Assembly (NCBI GenBank): GCA_013399695.1
Contig: VXAU01001689.1
Coordinates: 62,001 to 126,000, forward strand
Length of the DNA stretch: 64,000 nucleotides
Origin: Formicarius rufipectus
Lineage: Eukaryota > Chordata > Aves > Passeriformes > Formicariidae
Direction: 5' to 3'
The first letter of the stretch is position 1. Every line of letters begins with the position of its first letter. The notes beneath the pieces were generated by a model, which made no database searches, was not told the origin of the DNA, and saw nothing but the letters and a program-made list of their open reading frames with translations. Positions 25,976 to 38,821 of the stretch are shown piece after piece. The position numbers were made by a program, and so were the translations under genes.

Positions 25976-26157
25976 CCTCCTTTGGGCTCTCCTGAAATCC
26001 CTTTGTCTCATGACCCAGTGACACACAGGCTTTACCCACACAAATCTTTCTGGGACAACTGCTGCAGGTTACAGACACATTTGGTCAAGACCTCTCCAAA
26101 AGCCACCCAAGTGCCAGTGGAGCAGCCCCCTCTCCCCAGCCCTCCTGGGACACTCAC

Positions 26158-26251
26158 CCCATCGAGTCTGCCATCCGAGGCCGTAACAATGAGGATGTAG
26201 CGGTCGGTGCTTTCCCTGTCCAAGGGCTTTGCCAGGGCCAGGAGCCCAGAA
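26158..26251 (-). CDS. PCDH15: PCDH15-like exon (visible exon 7): EC6 strands D-F
   Basis: This is a 94-base exon: one base completing the split serine codon, then 31 codons. It encodes SGLLALAKPLDRES, TDRYILIVTASDGRLDG. LDRE and TASDG are canonical EC6 calcium motifs. The acceptor is TTCCAG and the donor is GGG/GTGAGT. It ends in phase 0 and joins TSTATV of the next exon exactly as in PCDH15. A CR1 fragment begins less than 200 bases beyond the donor. Confidence 0.95.
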
Positions 26252-27019
26252 CTGGAATAAAACAAACCCACACCATGTTACCACAACAGCTGACAAAGGT
26301 CTAGAGCACTTCTGTCCCACCACTTGGTGTCACAAGGACTTAGGCGGGGAAAGGCTGAGAAAAACCAGGCTCCTGTACCTAGTGATGGTTTCTCCCCAGA
26401 CTATCAATTTCTGCAGTTTCTGTTCTAATTTCTTATTCTCAGAGAAGATCTCAGAAAGCTGGTTCCAGGCCAAGACTTTTTCCAACTGAGGCAAACATCA
26501 ACACACACTGGAGAGCTGTTTCTTCCAATAAATACTACAGAAATTGGTGGAAACCATAAGTGGAACCACAATTCTCCTCTAGCATTGAAGGGTTGGTACA
26601 TAAACTAATATAAACATTCAGGAATCAAAGAAAATAATATTTCAGGAGATGCTACACTGAATTTTCCCCATGGCTGTACAATAAAAACATGGACATATCT
26701 CCTGCTTAGCTTTCTCCAAAAAGGAGAAGTTTTACTGGACCTAAGATTCTTCCCTGAAGGTTGAATAATACCAGTGGGGCACATGAATATTGTGCATGGC
26801 TTTGTCACCCAGGAGATAAGGAGGTGACATGCCTTGGACCCTGGAGTGAGAAGAATGAAACGAGCATCATCCTCCTCCTCCTTCCAGGGCAGGACTTCAG
26901 CTGCTGAGGACTTAGCACAGATCCCTCAGATTCCAAAGATCCCTTCTCCAGGGGAAATGACTCCCAAAAGTGAAAGGGAAGGTGCAACCCCAGAGCAAGG
27001 GACAGGCCTGAGAGAGTCT

Positions 27020-27560
27020 GTGTGTATATTTATATATATTTTGATCTAATGCCACAGATACATAAATATATATAAATATTTATATATATATATAGCTACA
27101 ATTATAACTAGAAATAAATAGCTCTATGTCATTAAAATACATGTGTATTTATGACTATGCATATAGAAATGTCAAAATTACATATATACATAAAGTACAT
27201 GATACATATTTTATATCTACCAACATACAAGTACTAAAACATACTTATATTTGTAATTTTAGCTGCTTGCATTAGTGTCATAATTAGACTACTAATCACC
27301 ATTTGATTAGACTATTAAGATTTTAATTAGACTAAGGCTAAATTCTGAGCTTTGCATACAGACATGGCTCATGAAAAGGCAAACCAATTAGTTACCATAA
27401 TAGACTGAATATATATTTTTCAGCATTTTTCAAGACACTGCAATAAAATATGAACAATTTTTTTTCAATGGGGAAGGAACAGTAAATAAAACATAAAACA
27501 CTTAAGTGTTAAATTATTAATTAAAAAAAATCAAAATGGAGCTAAGAATAAAATACTGAC
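27020..27560. repeat. AT-rich low-complexity block with (TA)n cores
   Basis: Alternating TA runs occur at 27030-27100, followed by several hundred bases of very AT-rich sequence without genes or CR1. Confidence 0.8.
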
Positions 27561-28798
27561 ATCAAATCCTGCTTTACTAACCCTGACTTTGAGCTGCACA
27601 TACCCATTTACATTTCTCCAGTATTTTTGCACTCTCTTACCACCTTTTGTATCCCCTCCTTCCTATTGCTTGAAAAATTCCACTCAACTGCCTCTCTGTT
27701 TCAAGGGAAGAGCATCACTCAAAAGCCAGGCTAAATGATAACCCTCCCGTGTTTCCCTCAGGGATTCAGACGGACTCACGTGCCTTGGCCACCCCAGCTT
27801 TTCCCAGGGAACACAAGGAGGCAGGGAATTCCTGCAGACTGGAGGGCCAGAGAAGGAAGAACTAAACCATCTCCCAGCCCTCAAAGGGAGGAGGAAAAGG
27901 ATGTAGTAGTAGATGTAAGACTGATAGTGGTGCCAGCCAGGGAACTACACAGGGATTAAGTGCCATGCTCCAGGATGCAATGAAATCACCCAGAGGAGGA
28001 AAAAGGGAGAGAAAGAATCATGTCTGTGGCCTTAAACTATCTAAAACTGAGGGAGATTTCTGCAGCTCCACACATTAACTCCATGCTTTTCTTGAATATT
28101 AATCCTCCTTTCATGTCAAGACATGCCATCATCCAGGAAACAAAAAATGCTAAAGGCTTAAGGAAACTTTGCACGAAGCATTTCCAAGAGAAGGAAAAAC
28201 TCTTCCAAGAGCTCTCCTTTTCCATCAAGAGGTGGCAGCTCAGAGACCAAACCCTCAGCATGCCGTGGTGCTCAGACACGGATGGGGGCTCTGAGGTCTG
28301 CTTGCCCAGGAAGGGTCCTGGAGGACAGGGATGGATGGAGGAGGACTTCCAGCTGGGAATTCAGATGCCACCTAACAGCTTGGCTTCTGGGTATCTCCTC
28401 ACTGCTTCCATCCAAAAGCAGGCAAAACAAGAGGTGACAAGGATCCCACCTCCAGAAGCTTCCCTGAATTTCCACAGGTTTTTTAAAGTCTCTCTGGCAT
28501 GGAGAACTAGCAGGAATGCTATGGAGTGATGTGAACAGCACTGTCATAAGCATGAGCTACATGAAGCAATTACCCACTGAGAAACCCCTTTGGAGCACCT
28601 CTTGTGTAGCCAGGTGAGATAATTCACCTTCTGAAGGTCACAGAGGAGGTCAGACTGAGTTCCTCTGCATGAAGGAGAGGGCTGCCAGCATCACTTGGGT
28701 AGGAATCCCTACAAATTAGCACCATGCTGGAGCTACAACTCCTGGCAATCCCTCTGATCTGATAAACAAAGCACACCTTCCCTGGTTTGTACCAGAAG

Positions 28799-28844
28799 CT
28801 CCAGTCCTAAGCCATGGATAACTCCAGTCCTAAGCCATGAATAA
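28799..28844. repeat. Two-copy direct repeat, 23 bases
   Basis: CTCCAGTCCTAAGCCATG is repeated at 28799 and 28822 with one base difference in the unit. Confidence 0.88.
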
Positions 28845-29282
28845 ATCCAGCAGCCCAACATCCATTCCTGCTCTGGCCACCTCAGAGAGGGAAGGTCTTC
28901 CCTCTCCAAGGTGTCCCTTCCTTCACCTGATAAGCCTTTATTATTAGAGAGCCCATCCATCAGTCTTGGTGGATGACCAGAATCTTCCGGGATCTTCAAG
29001 AGGTTTTTCACAATGTTTTCTAAATGATTTGATTCTCCATAGGTGGGAGATTTATCACCTGGAGCTTCCCTAGAACATACTAACCTTTTTCAGGAGGTTT
29101 GTGTATTTAGGTTCACAGTGTCTCCTTCACAGCAAATTAGAACAATTTTTTGCAATTACACACCATGAACAAATTAGCCCCAGCTCACTTCTGTCCTATC
29201 ACTACCATGGGAAGCCAACTCACCACCTTGCCTTTCTTCTGCAGAGGAAAAAGATACTTTGCAGTGTAAATAATAGCTAAGA

Positions 29283-29332
29283 TTACGTAAATAATACCTA
29301 ATAATAGGGACAATAATACCTAATAATAGGTA
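29283..29332. repeat. A/T-rich direct repeat
   Basis: AATAATACCTAATAATAGG occurs twice in succession, the second copy lightly changed. Confidence 0.8.
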
Positions 29333-29812
29333 CAATAAGGAAAGGGGTGGTGGGACAGGCACAGACAGATCTAGTGCTTATAATTTCATAAGGTATCCTC
29401 TGTTTCTCACTCTATTTAAGTTAGTATTCAATTCAATGAAAAGAGGCTTTAAAACAATGCTCAAAAGGCTTTTTGAATACACAGGCTGAGCTGCAAGAAG
29501 GCAGGATAGTAAAGCAAAAATTGTCCCTGTCATTAGTCAGGAGCTGGCAGGTATAAGGGTTTTAATTAATCCCTGGTCACTCTTTTAAATAGAATGATTC
29601 CACTTCAGTGAGTTTTACCTACCTGAAGTGTTTAAAATAAATAAACAGTCCCCTGTGAAAAACTCCAGAGTGCAATAAGGCTCACAGAGCTCTCATTTCT
29701 GTCTAAGGAGCAGCTGAGAGTGTCTGATTACAAACCTTTTCTTCCACTCTCAGCCCACACATTCACTTGATTGAGAAGTTACAAGTCTGTTTTCCAAGGG
29801 TTTTCCACTTAC

Positions 29813-29892
29813 CTTCGAGAGAGATTAAAAACGTGTTGAGGATCTCCGTTCTGAATGAGGTATCTTATGGGGTCACCCTCCCTATCAAAAGC
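29813..29892 (-). CDS. PCDH15: PCDH15-like exon (visible exon 6): EC6 strands B-D
   Basis: This is an 80-base exon of 26 codons plus AG of a split serine codon. It encodes AFDREGDPIR, YLIQNGDPQH and VFNLSR. The DREGD calcium-binding segment of EC6 is present, though the preceding threonine usual in ATD is phenylalanine here. NLS at residues 23-25 is a glycosylation sequon. The acceptor is CCCTAAAG (an AAG type) and the donor is AAG/GTAAGT. The exon is small but fixed by phase to both neighbours; by eye it is among the more diverged from human PCDH15. Confidence 0.92.
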
Positions 29893-30845
29893 CTTTAGGG
29901 GAAAAAAGAATGAAAAGAGGAGAAAATAAATTAAATCAGTGACAAAGTTTTCTTTCCTTTCCTTCCATGTATGAAGTGGAGAATTAACCTCTGAGATTCT
30001 AGGCAAGTTGTCTCCAGGGTTGACCTGGTCTCCGTTTCTAAGGCAACCCTGCTTATTGCAGATGGGCTGCTTAAAGCTGGAGCACATCAGAATTCTTACG
30101 CTCCAGAGAAAGGACATTACCCTGAATATAGGATTATTAATTATTAGTAATTATCAAATTAGGGCTAGATATACACACACAGCAGAATGAGTATGAAATG
30201 CAGGCATATTCCATTACATATATTTTATGCAGCTACAGATTGATTAGGCTGAACTTCTCATTTCCTTTCTTCCTATTCTTCATTTTCACTTCTTATCCAG
30301 ACTCCTCTTTCTTTTAGTCTGCTATAATCCCAGTCTTTGGCTGATGCTCCAGCTGAGCAGACCTCTGCTTTTCTGGGGGATGGACTTCAGAATAAGACCC
30401 TTAAGAATGGCTATTAACAGCACCAAAACAATTATATTCCACCTCCTAGGTGCCAACAAAAACTTTCTAGAAGTTGAGTGAACTACTTTTGTTGTTAAGC
30501 TTTGGCTGATCTGTCCCCCAAACTGTAAATATGCCATAGGATTGCTACTGTTTTGTCAAGTGTACACAGACATTTTCTCAAAATGAGGTTTTTAGAGAAA
30601 TTACTGTCTACTGAACAGTCTCCTGAACTGTCTCGTAGTTACAACTACTTAGCACTCAAACTCCAAAGTGATTAAGCACATTACTGGAGGAGAAACAACC
30701 CAGAGAATTGCAAGAACACCACTGAACAAGGTCAGAAGGGCTGGGAGGCAGGGCAACATAAAGAACAGGATAAGGAGAAAGTATTTTTGTGTTTCTCATC
30801 TTTCAACCATCATCCTTTTTAATACCTAACTTTATAAGCATTTCA

Positions 30846-31110
30846 AAGAATCCCAGGATCACCGAAGCTGGAAAAGCCCTCCCAGCCCACGGAGCCCACT
30901 CCGTGCCCAATGCCCACCTTGTCCCCCAGCCCAGAGCACTGAGTGCCACGGCCAGTCCTGCCTTGGGCACCTCCAGGGATGGGCACTCCAAACCTCCCTG
31001 GGCAGCCCCTTCCAAGGCCTGACCACCCTTTCAGTCCTGATGTCCAACCTGCCCCTCCCCTGGCACAGTTTAAGGCCATGTCCTCTTGTCCTGTTGCTTA
31101 TTACCTGGAG
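30846..31110 (-). repeat. CR1 LINE 3' end
   Basis: It contains GAGTGCCACGGCCAGTCCTG, GGGCAGCCCCTTCCAAGGCC and CCATGTCCTCTTGTCCTG. Confidence 0.95.
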
Positions 31111-33661
31111 AAAGTGGCAAAACCTCCACCTGGCTCTCCCTTCCAGTCAGGTCAGATTAAAACCCAAAGAATAATTAAAAAATTAACTCAAACCCACCCT
31201 AAAATTAAGACCAGAAGCACAAACTACTTCAGTGTGAAGGTAGAACAGGGAATCCAGTCAGAAAACAACTTGCCTGAGCCAAAGGAAGCATAAAGAAAAC
31301 AGTGGCTAAGTCAGGGGAAGGGAACTAGCATAAAGAAAGAGCAAGAACATCCAGATGAGGACAAAGTCAGAAAAAGGCAAGGCAAAACTAATAGACACAG
31401 GAAAGGACAAAAAGGATAACAAAGAAATGTTTAAACTGCAGAGAAAACCTGAGGAGTGTGGTACCTCCACAGTCTAGAAGGAGAAAGAATGATGTTGAGA
31501 AGGTCAAATAGCTGCTGGAAGTAACTGTGGCCACAAAGGGGTAAAATCTCAGCTGAGAACTGGGAAAGGATAAGGCTGAGAAGTTGCACATAAACAGAGC
31601 ATCTTTAAATCATCTGCTGAAATTAAAGCCTGATGAGGTTCACCCTAGTGTACAAAACCCAGGCTGAAGCAATCTCAAAGCCATTAGCGGCTTAATTTGA
31701 AAACTCAGTGAGGGGAAATGTGCTGCAGGGCCTCCACAAAGGATGGAGCCAGGGAATCCCAGAGTGGGCAGGGGGAGCTCAGCTCCCAGGAAACCACAGA
31801 TAACCAGGTCATTTATGAGTAACCTGGGATGGCAGTATGGACATGGATAACACAGAGCTAAACTTGTCAAAGCAACCTGATCTTCTTTTACAACAGGGAA
31901 GAAGTTGCAGGTGCAACAATTCACCTGAGCCATAGCAAAGTTTTCCATGGGACATCTTCCCAACTGGTTCTGACAACACACGGGATAAAGCAAGAGTAAA
32001 GCTGATCCTAAAAATGAGGATCAGGCAGCAGTGGGTGGCTCTGTTCTGCACAGGTGGATAAAGTTCTGATCAATAATTTCACCCACAAGAGCAAAGAGAG
32101 CAGGACATTTGTCTGTAAAACCCATGGAGTGACAGGAGGTGCCATCAGTGGGTATGAGTGGGATTTGGATCACTTATCCTGAAGTTGGGAACAGCCAGGT
32201 CCTGACTCAGGAAACACAAGTGAAAACTTGTCAGCCAAGAACACAGAATGCTACAAACACTGGAGGCTGGAAACATGACTAGTTGACCCCTCTGAGGACT
32301 ATCCCACATCCTCAATCTCCAGAATCACACTGTTGCTCCCATCTTTAGTGGCCCTTTGTATTCCTTCCTCCGCAGGGCATCCTGCCCCCCTTCACATGTC
32401 TCGGAGCTGTGATCAGGGCCTACATTCACCCACAACCCATCAGGAGGCTCTCAAACAGACAGAAAATAAAAGAATGGCTCCAGGTTATTTCATTTTCTCC
32501 TCATCTCCAAAGAAAATACACCTGTCATTCCACATGCTTTAAAAATCAGGGGGGAAATGGAAAATTTGCTGGTTTTAAAAACTCCTGTTTTCTTTAAAAG
32601 CAAAGAACAGAAAGTTCTTATGAACACAAGAAACCCCCTGAAGGGCTTGCAAGTGAGGAGAGCAATCTATTCCCACGGTCTTCTAGAACAGTGGAATGCA
32701 GTGATTCCATAAATTGTACACAACCATTCCATGTTGCCTCCCTGTTGAGTACAGAACTGGACCGTGGTAACAGCCCTGTTTGTTTTGCACACTCCCAGAA
32801 AAATGACACCATTTGCATATTTTAATTAATAATGGCTGGCAGGACATGAAGCCATAAACACCTCCCAGGCATGCAATAAACTCTGAGGTTTATTTACAAA
32901 TTAATGCTGTGGAGACCATTTAATATTGCATTAATCTCAAATGCTGTTAATTAAAACACCACTCACAATCAACTGGGTGCATTATAAAATACTAATAGTA
33001 TAAGAAAGAAATAGAACCTTCCATCCTTGGATGGAAAAATTTTAATGGACAAGGAGAAAGGGGATTTTATTTTTAGAACAGGTATTTTAAAGTCTAAAAG
33101 GCAAATATAAAGCAGCTGCATTTGCATTGTTATTGACCCTGATGTTTTGCAGACTTTCAGATTTGCTAACTTGGGAATATTTAAAATATATTGCTCCCTC
33201 TTTCCCAGATTTGGTGAGCCTGATGCTGGAGGCAACACCAACTAAGTATTATTAAGAGTCATAAAAGCATAATCTCTTAATCTGCACCCACCTAAGCACT
33301 TAATGTATTGATAAGAATCATAAAACAAAACATCAAGTGTGAAAATTGACACTTGAAAATTTAATAAATAATTGAGCTCTGGTGATATTCCGTATGATGA
33401 CAGGACATGGGCAATACCTGAAGCTATCGACAGAATTCCACAAAAACCCCACACCAAGGTGGCTAACTGGTACCTGGTTGTCTGAAAAGGACAGCAGGAA
33501 ATTTCATAAGCTTAAATACTCACATTATGAATGTTTAAAATGTACTGGCCCATTTTACACAGCAGAGAATCAGGAAAGACGAAGATAGAAATACACTCCC
33601 CACAAGAGAACTCCTTTAATACAGATGGGTATTTTAATGCAGAATGAGGCAGCTGGACTTA

Positions 33662-33955
33662 AAATCACTGGTTAGTTTGGGTGGGAAGAGACTTTAAAGA
33701 TAATCCCATTCCACCCCCTGCCATGGGCAGGGACACCTTCCACCAGCCCACGTTGCTCCAAGCCCTGTCCAGCCTGATCTTGGACACTTCCAGGGATGGG
33801 GCAGCCACAGCTTCTCTGCCCAACCTGTGCCAGGGCCTGCCCAGTCTCACATCCAGGAATTCCTTCCCAACATCTCATCTATCCCAGCCTCTGACAGTGG
33901 GAAGCAACTCCCCCTCACTGTATCACCACACACACTTGGAAAAAGTCTCTCTCCA
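33662..33955 (-). repeat. CR1 LINE 3' end
   Basis: It contains GTTTGGGTGGGAAGAGACTT, GCCATGGGCAGGGACACCTT and CAACCTGTGCCAGGGCC. Confidence 0.93.
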
Positions 33956-34425
33956 TCTTCCTTGTATGATGCACCCACATTCCAGGTCCAGCACTACAAG
34001 AGATACAGTCCTGGACTAACACCCAAAAGCTGAAGCCAAGCATATCTGGGATTTGGCAAACAAGTATTTTTCATAAAGAGCAACTGTCTGGCTGGATTCA
34101 AGTCATGCCCAGCATGTTGGTAAGATGAGATCAATCAGCACTGAGGTAAGATAAGTAAAACACCACAATTTCTATGCATTTCCAAAGCTCTTAAAACTAG
34201 TTGAGGCACTCCACTCTTTTGCAAACACGGTAACCTGTCAGCTCTGGGGATCTTGGCATGTGACAAGAGAACAGCCACTGCTGTGCGACCAAAACTCTCA
34301 GCAGCATCCCTGGCATGGCCATCCTGCACCCTCCATGCTCTGCCTGGTACAGGCTGGGTCTCCTAAATTTCCTCAGCATTCCTTACCAAGGATCATTTGG
34401 AAAGGAAACAGAATCTAAATGGTAA

Positions 34426-34945
34426 AATCACAGAATTCTCAAGGTTGGAAAAGCCCTTCCAGACCACAGAGCCCACCCTGTGCTGATGCCAACCTTGTCC
34501 CCCAGCCCAGAACACTGAGTGCCACGGCCAGTCCTGCCTTGGGCACCCTAAACCTCCCTGGGCAGCCCCTTCCAAAGCCGTAACACGCTTTCCAGGTGGA
34601 AATTCTTCCCCATGTCCCACCTGAACAACTCCTGGTCATTCCCTGTCCTCCTGTCCTTGTTCCCTGGGAGCACAGCCCAACCTCACTCCATCTCCCCTCT
34701 CCTGGCAGGGACTTGCAGAGCCAGAAGGTGCCCCCTGAGCCTCCTTCTCTCCAGGCTGAGCCCCCCCAGCTCCCTCAGCCCCTCCTGCTGCTCCAGCCCC
34801 TTCCCAGCCCCATTTCCTTCCCTGCACACGCTCCAGCCCCTCCATGCCTCTCCTGTTGGAAGGGTCCAGAACTGGGCACAGCCCTTGAGGGGTCCCAGCA
34901 GTGCCAGCACAGGGATGAGCTGTTTGGGGTTTAGTGAACCAGCCA
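34426..34945 (-). repeat. CR1 LINE 3' region, longest copy
   Basis: About 520 bases run from a tail complement (AAAATCACAGAATTCTCAAG) through GGGACTTGCAGAGCCAGAAG and CTCCAGGCTGAGCCCCCC to GTCCAGAACTGGGCACAGCC. Confidence 0.95.
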
Positions 34946-36483
34946 GGCAGATTATTCCAACAGGGAGCTTCACCTTCCAAAATCCCTCAACTACTGAAAT
35001 CTGCCAAGAGGCTTTTTTGCCTCCAAAGATCCCTCAGCCACACATGCCAGCCCCTTGTCAAGCCAACACAAATGTTTCTGTTCCTCAGCATGCTCCTGGC
35101 TCCTGTTCCTCTTTGGGGTTCCCAAAGACAAGTGTCTCCCCATTGGGGAGCACAAGGCTCCTGAACCGCCTGGCTCTTCCACTCTGCACTCCCTGGAGGC
35201 ACCACAGATGTGCCAGAAGCTGGTTTGCAGCACTGAGCTCAGTGAGGCATCAGCCTCTCCAGCCGGAATAATCACAATCTTTCAGCAGCAAACCATTTTA
35301 CCAGGGGCTCACCCATTCACCTGCAGCAGTGACTCAATTAGAGCTCCTTTATTTCAGTACTAAACATAGGATTACCCTCCAAAAAAAGGCATCTAAAGAG
35401 CTGTCATTCATCTCCCTATTTTGGTTTTGAGACATGTGGGCAGAACACAACACAGCCGAGGCTGAGGGTACAGCAAATAAGGGAGGAGAAAGCTGATTTA
35501 TTAACCCTTAGCCCACTGAGGGAAGGTGTGCTCCAGGTGCAGGAGGATGGGAAAGCATGAGGGTAGTCCCTGCTCCTGGTGCACAGGGAGTTGTTGCATA
35601 AGGCCATCCCAGATCCCATTCCATGATAATGATGTGTGTGTGTGTTCTGAGTCCATGAGGAGCCAGCACATGGGCACGCAGGAAGGACTTTGGGGGAAAA
35701 AATAGTAGCTGGAGGATCCTTTAATTTGCTAAAATGCAGAGAAAAGATGATTCCTCGTCTACACAGTGTGTGGGTAAAATTTCAGATGTAAGGTGTGAAG
35801 TAGAAATGGGATGAACAATCAAATTTCTTTGTGAAAAAGTAAAACCCCACAACCACATAACCCCTACCAAAAAGTTTGGAAGACAGGTTGGGTCTGTAAT
35901 GAGTTGTGCTCTAGGCTAAGGAGAAGTAAACAGATCCCATTATTTGCTCTGGAAATACATGTAAAATACATGAAAATACAATCTGAAAATGCAGTGACCA
36001 CTTTCCTCAGGCTACTCTGGTTCCTCCTGCTGCAGAGGAGGGCTCAGTGCTGGAGGCACCACCAAGCACAGACTTGGCAGGGCCACGTTTAGAACAGATT
36101 CAGGTGGAGGGGCTTCAGGTGGGCAAATGGGCCAGTGCTGATGGAGGGACCACAGCCAGGTGAGGGGGCATGTGGAAAAGGCTTTGTGTTGGGAGGTGTA
36201 GGCATATGAGGGGAAGCCTGGTCCTGGGGCATGGGGACATCCCTGCTCTGGAGGCTGGCAGCACAGGTATCTTCTCTTGTAAGGTGGTGACACACACCCA
36301 AGGGAAGAAATACCTGCAGGCATTTTTCAAAAATGACAGAAGACAAATTGCTAAAACCCTTCTAGAAATTCCACATGACTTAGGTACAGAAGATGGCAAA
36401 TATAGAGAGATTTGAATGCACGAAATCACAGGCCTTTAAAGTTTTCACCCACTCATAGATATTTTTTTTTTTCTGATAGAAGT

Positions 36484-36660
36484 ATCAGAGAATTAGAGTT
36501 CCAGAATGAGATGGGTTGGAAGGGACCTTAAAGATCATCCCATCCCACTCCCTGCTATGGGCACATACACATTCCACCAGTCCAGGTTGCTCCAAGCTCC
36601 ATCCAACCTGGCCTTGGACACTTCCAGGGATGCAGGGGCAGCCACAGCTTCTCTGGGCAG
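36484..36660 (-). repeat. CR1 LINE 3' end
   Basis: It contains GGGTTGGAAGGGACCTTAAA, CCTGGCCTTGGACACTTCCA and AGCTTCTCTGGGCAG. It ends about 290 bases from the donor of exon 5. Confidence 0.93.
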
Positions 36661-36903
36661 TGCCATATGCAGCCTATAGCACCTTTCACCACATTAAAAA
36701 CAAAAAACCCCACAAGTTACAGAAATAGCCAAATAAGCCTTTTTTCCCCCCCTACACAGTCCATGGAAAAGGGGCTATTGATTGGAATGAAATAATTTTC
36801 AATCCCTATAAAGTGCCCTTTCCCCCCCTGTATGGAAGGACTGGCTTCTGCATGGCAAGGGCAAAAAGAGAAGGAAGGTGGTGAAGGCTTCCCCACCCTC
36901 CGG

Positions 36904-36938
36904 GAAGCACAAGGAAGCACAAAGAAGCCCAAGGAAGC
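36904..36938. repeat. Short tandem repeat beside the donor of visible exon 5
   Basis: GAAGCACAAG, GAAGCACAAA, GAAGCCCAAG, GAAGCAT: about three and a half 10-base units, the last ending about 7 bases from the GT. Confidence 0.85.
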
Positions 36939-36946
36939 ATCTGTAC

Positions 36947-37079
36947 CTGCAGGTTTAACAAAACAGCCCCAATCCTCATGGCCTCGCTCACTTCCAGGCT
37001 GTACATGAGCTGGGGAAAGCGGGGAGGGCTCTGGTTGTTGGGTGGCAGGACCTCAATGTAAACAGTGGTGATGGAGCTC
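36947..37079 (-). CDS. PCDH15: PCDH15-like exon (visible exon 5): EC5-EC6 linker and start of EC6
   Basis: This is a 133-base exon: one base finishing the split arginine codon, then 44 codons, ending in phase 0. It reads SSITTVYIEVLPPNN and then QSPPRFPQLMYS, ending VLLNLQ. The linker is the non-canonical LPPNNQSP, a hallmark of PCDH15, in place of DxNDNxP. EC6 starts at PRFPQLMYS, with its base glutamate in SEAM. The acceptor is ATTGCAG. The donor CAG/GTACAG is followed at once by a short tandem repeat. This exon is very close to PCDH15. Confidence 0.95.
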
Positions 37080-38821
37080 CTGCAATACAAGGGGGGAAAA
37101 AACCACAGTGTGAGCCAGTGAACAACAGTAAATCAACAAACACGAGGCAAGCCACAATGTCTGGTTTATACACTGGGTGTTCTCCAGCTCTAACAACCTC
37201 CCTTTGCTCCTTTAAAAGCTTCAGGATATATTTTTCCTTCTGAACCAAAAGTAAAGCAGGTTGCCACATGAACAGGAAGAAAAGCTAAATAATTTCCCTA
37301 AAAGTAACCCGAAGTGGTGCTCCTTCAAAAAGCGAGCAGTAAGACACCAGTGCACACTCCAGGTACAAACACATCTCGCACTGCCCTGGTGACCTGTGCC
37401 CTCTACAAAACATTCCACATTCTGAGCTGGCACCCACTCCTGCCACACACAACATCCACCCCTGGAGCACCCCTGCTGCCAGTCCCTTTGCCACCTTTCT
37501 TTGGGAGAGAGGGGCTGGAGATGATAGTGCTGGAAGAAGGGACGCACACAACTCTGCCAGGCTGAGGCTCACACTGATAACCCCCACCCAACTCTGAGCG
37601 GTGGCACCACGGGAGGCTGCAAATCCCACCGTGGAAACCTGGCAAAGCCTTCGCGTGCACTGCCCCCTATCCCAAAGACACTGCCACCAGCAGTCCAGGA
37701 AAACGCTGAAGGCTCTTTGGGACACTGACACTGCAGACTCTCCACAGACCATCCTGCAAACCCACTCACTACTCAGCTGCTCCAGTGTGAGAAAAGGAGC
37801 CAGAGGACTCCCTGAGGGTGAAAGCAAGTTAAAATCTGGCTTCCAGAGACCTTTCTCTTTCTCTTTTCTCCATTATCCCACCTGCTTTTTCTCGTGGGTG
37901 TCAGACCAGCAGCCCCACCCTGGGACAAAACTCTGAGGAGAGCAAGTGCTGCATTGCAGGCACAGCTTTTCCATGAACAAGACCTTTGACAAAGTCGGGG
38001 AATCATGTTTTAGGGCTGCAGGAAAGAAACCAAAGGGATTTGCTCCATTTTGTTTTTGAGGGAAGCAGGGAGAGGGAGGAAAGAGAAAATCAGGAACCCA
38101 ATGCTCTGCTTATTGCAGAGCAGGGTAAGAGGGTCCTACCCAGAACCACCAGATACAGTTCAAACAGCTGCTGTACTATCTCAGGGAGCTCATTTAATAC
38201 CAAAACAACTCATCACTGAGCAATAATTTGAATCAGTTGTACAAACTTCTAACCAAGCACGGTCACCACTCTGGATGTCTCCCACTGCCCTTTCCCAGCA
38301 GCTTTTGTAGCGCTGGGTCACTGGTGGGAGCTGGGCAGAGCATTGGGGCTGTCCCACAGCACTCTGGCCATGCTCCACAAACCAACTGTGCCTCTGTCCA
38401 GAAGGACAAATCCCAGCCGCAGGGAAGGGCTGCAGGAACTCTGTCCCCTGGGGCACATCCACACACAGAACCCTTGAGGAGGGGATTAAACTCAGCCTGG
38501 TGTGTCCCACCTCTCCCAGCTCAGCCCCACAGTTTGCCAACAAGCACTAAAGAGGAGGAGGAGCAGCAGCAGCTCCAGGTGTCAGAGCACAGACTCTCCT
38601 GCAGCCCATGGCAAGACCTTGGAGGGAAAGAGAAAGGTGTGGGGAGGATGGATTGGCAGAAAAGGGCTAGTGTGGACTGACTGACACCCCCATCCCAGTC
38701 AGAAGCAAAGGAGTTCAGGTTGAAGAACTGAAGTTGAGTCTGGGAAAAAAAAAGGACAGTTGGTTTAAGATGTTTTTGTCTCTATTTCTCACCATCAAAG
38801 CCCATTTGAATTGGCATTAAG

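Larger units (their letters stand above)
13991..26157 (-). other. Intron between visible exons 7 and 8 (12167 bases, longest)
   Basis: It contains seven CR1 copies, an LTR-like element ending near 23248, and several short tandem duplications. The stretches 13991-14814, 15866-17757, 18007-19223, 19563-20573, 20769-22300 and 23249-24241 are unassigned. The segment 21120-21640 is GC-richer than its surroundings, could be part of the older retroelement, and has no frame I trust. Confidence 0.85.
26252..29812 (-). other. Intron between visible exons 6 and 7 (3561 bases)
   Basis: No CR1 was recognised here, which is unusual for this window. It contains an AT-rich block at 27020-27560 and two short direct repeats at 28799-28844 and 29283-29332. 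The remainder is unassigned. Confidence 0.85.
29893..36946 (-). other. Intron between visible exons 5 and 6 (7054 bases)
   Basis: It holds CR1 copies at 30846-31110, 33662-33955, 34426-34945 and 36484-36660, all on the minus strand. A short tandem repeat lies against the donor at 36904-36938. The stretches 31111-33661 and 34946-36483 are otherwise unassigned. Confidence 0.85.

Noticed and set aside
28020..28529. A 169-residue open frame on the plus strand
   Set aside because: There is no domain, and the direct repeats nearby and intronic position argue against coding. No splice signals fit.
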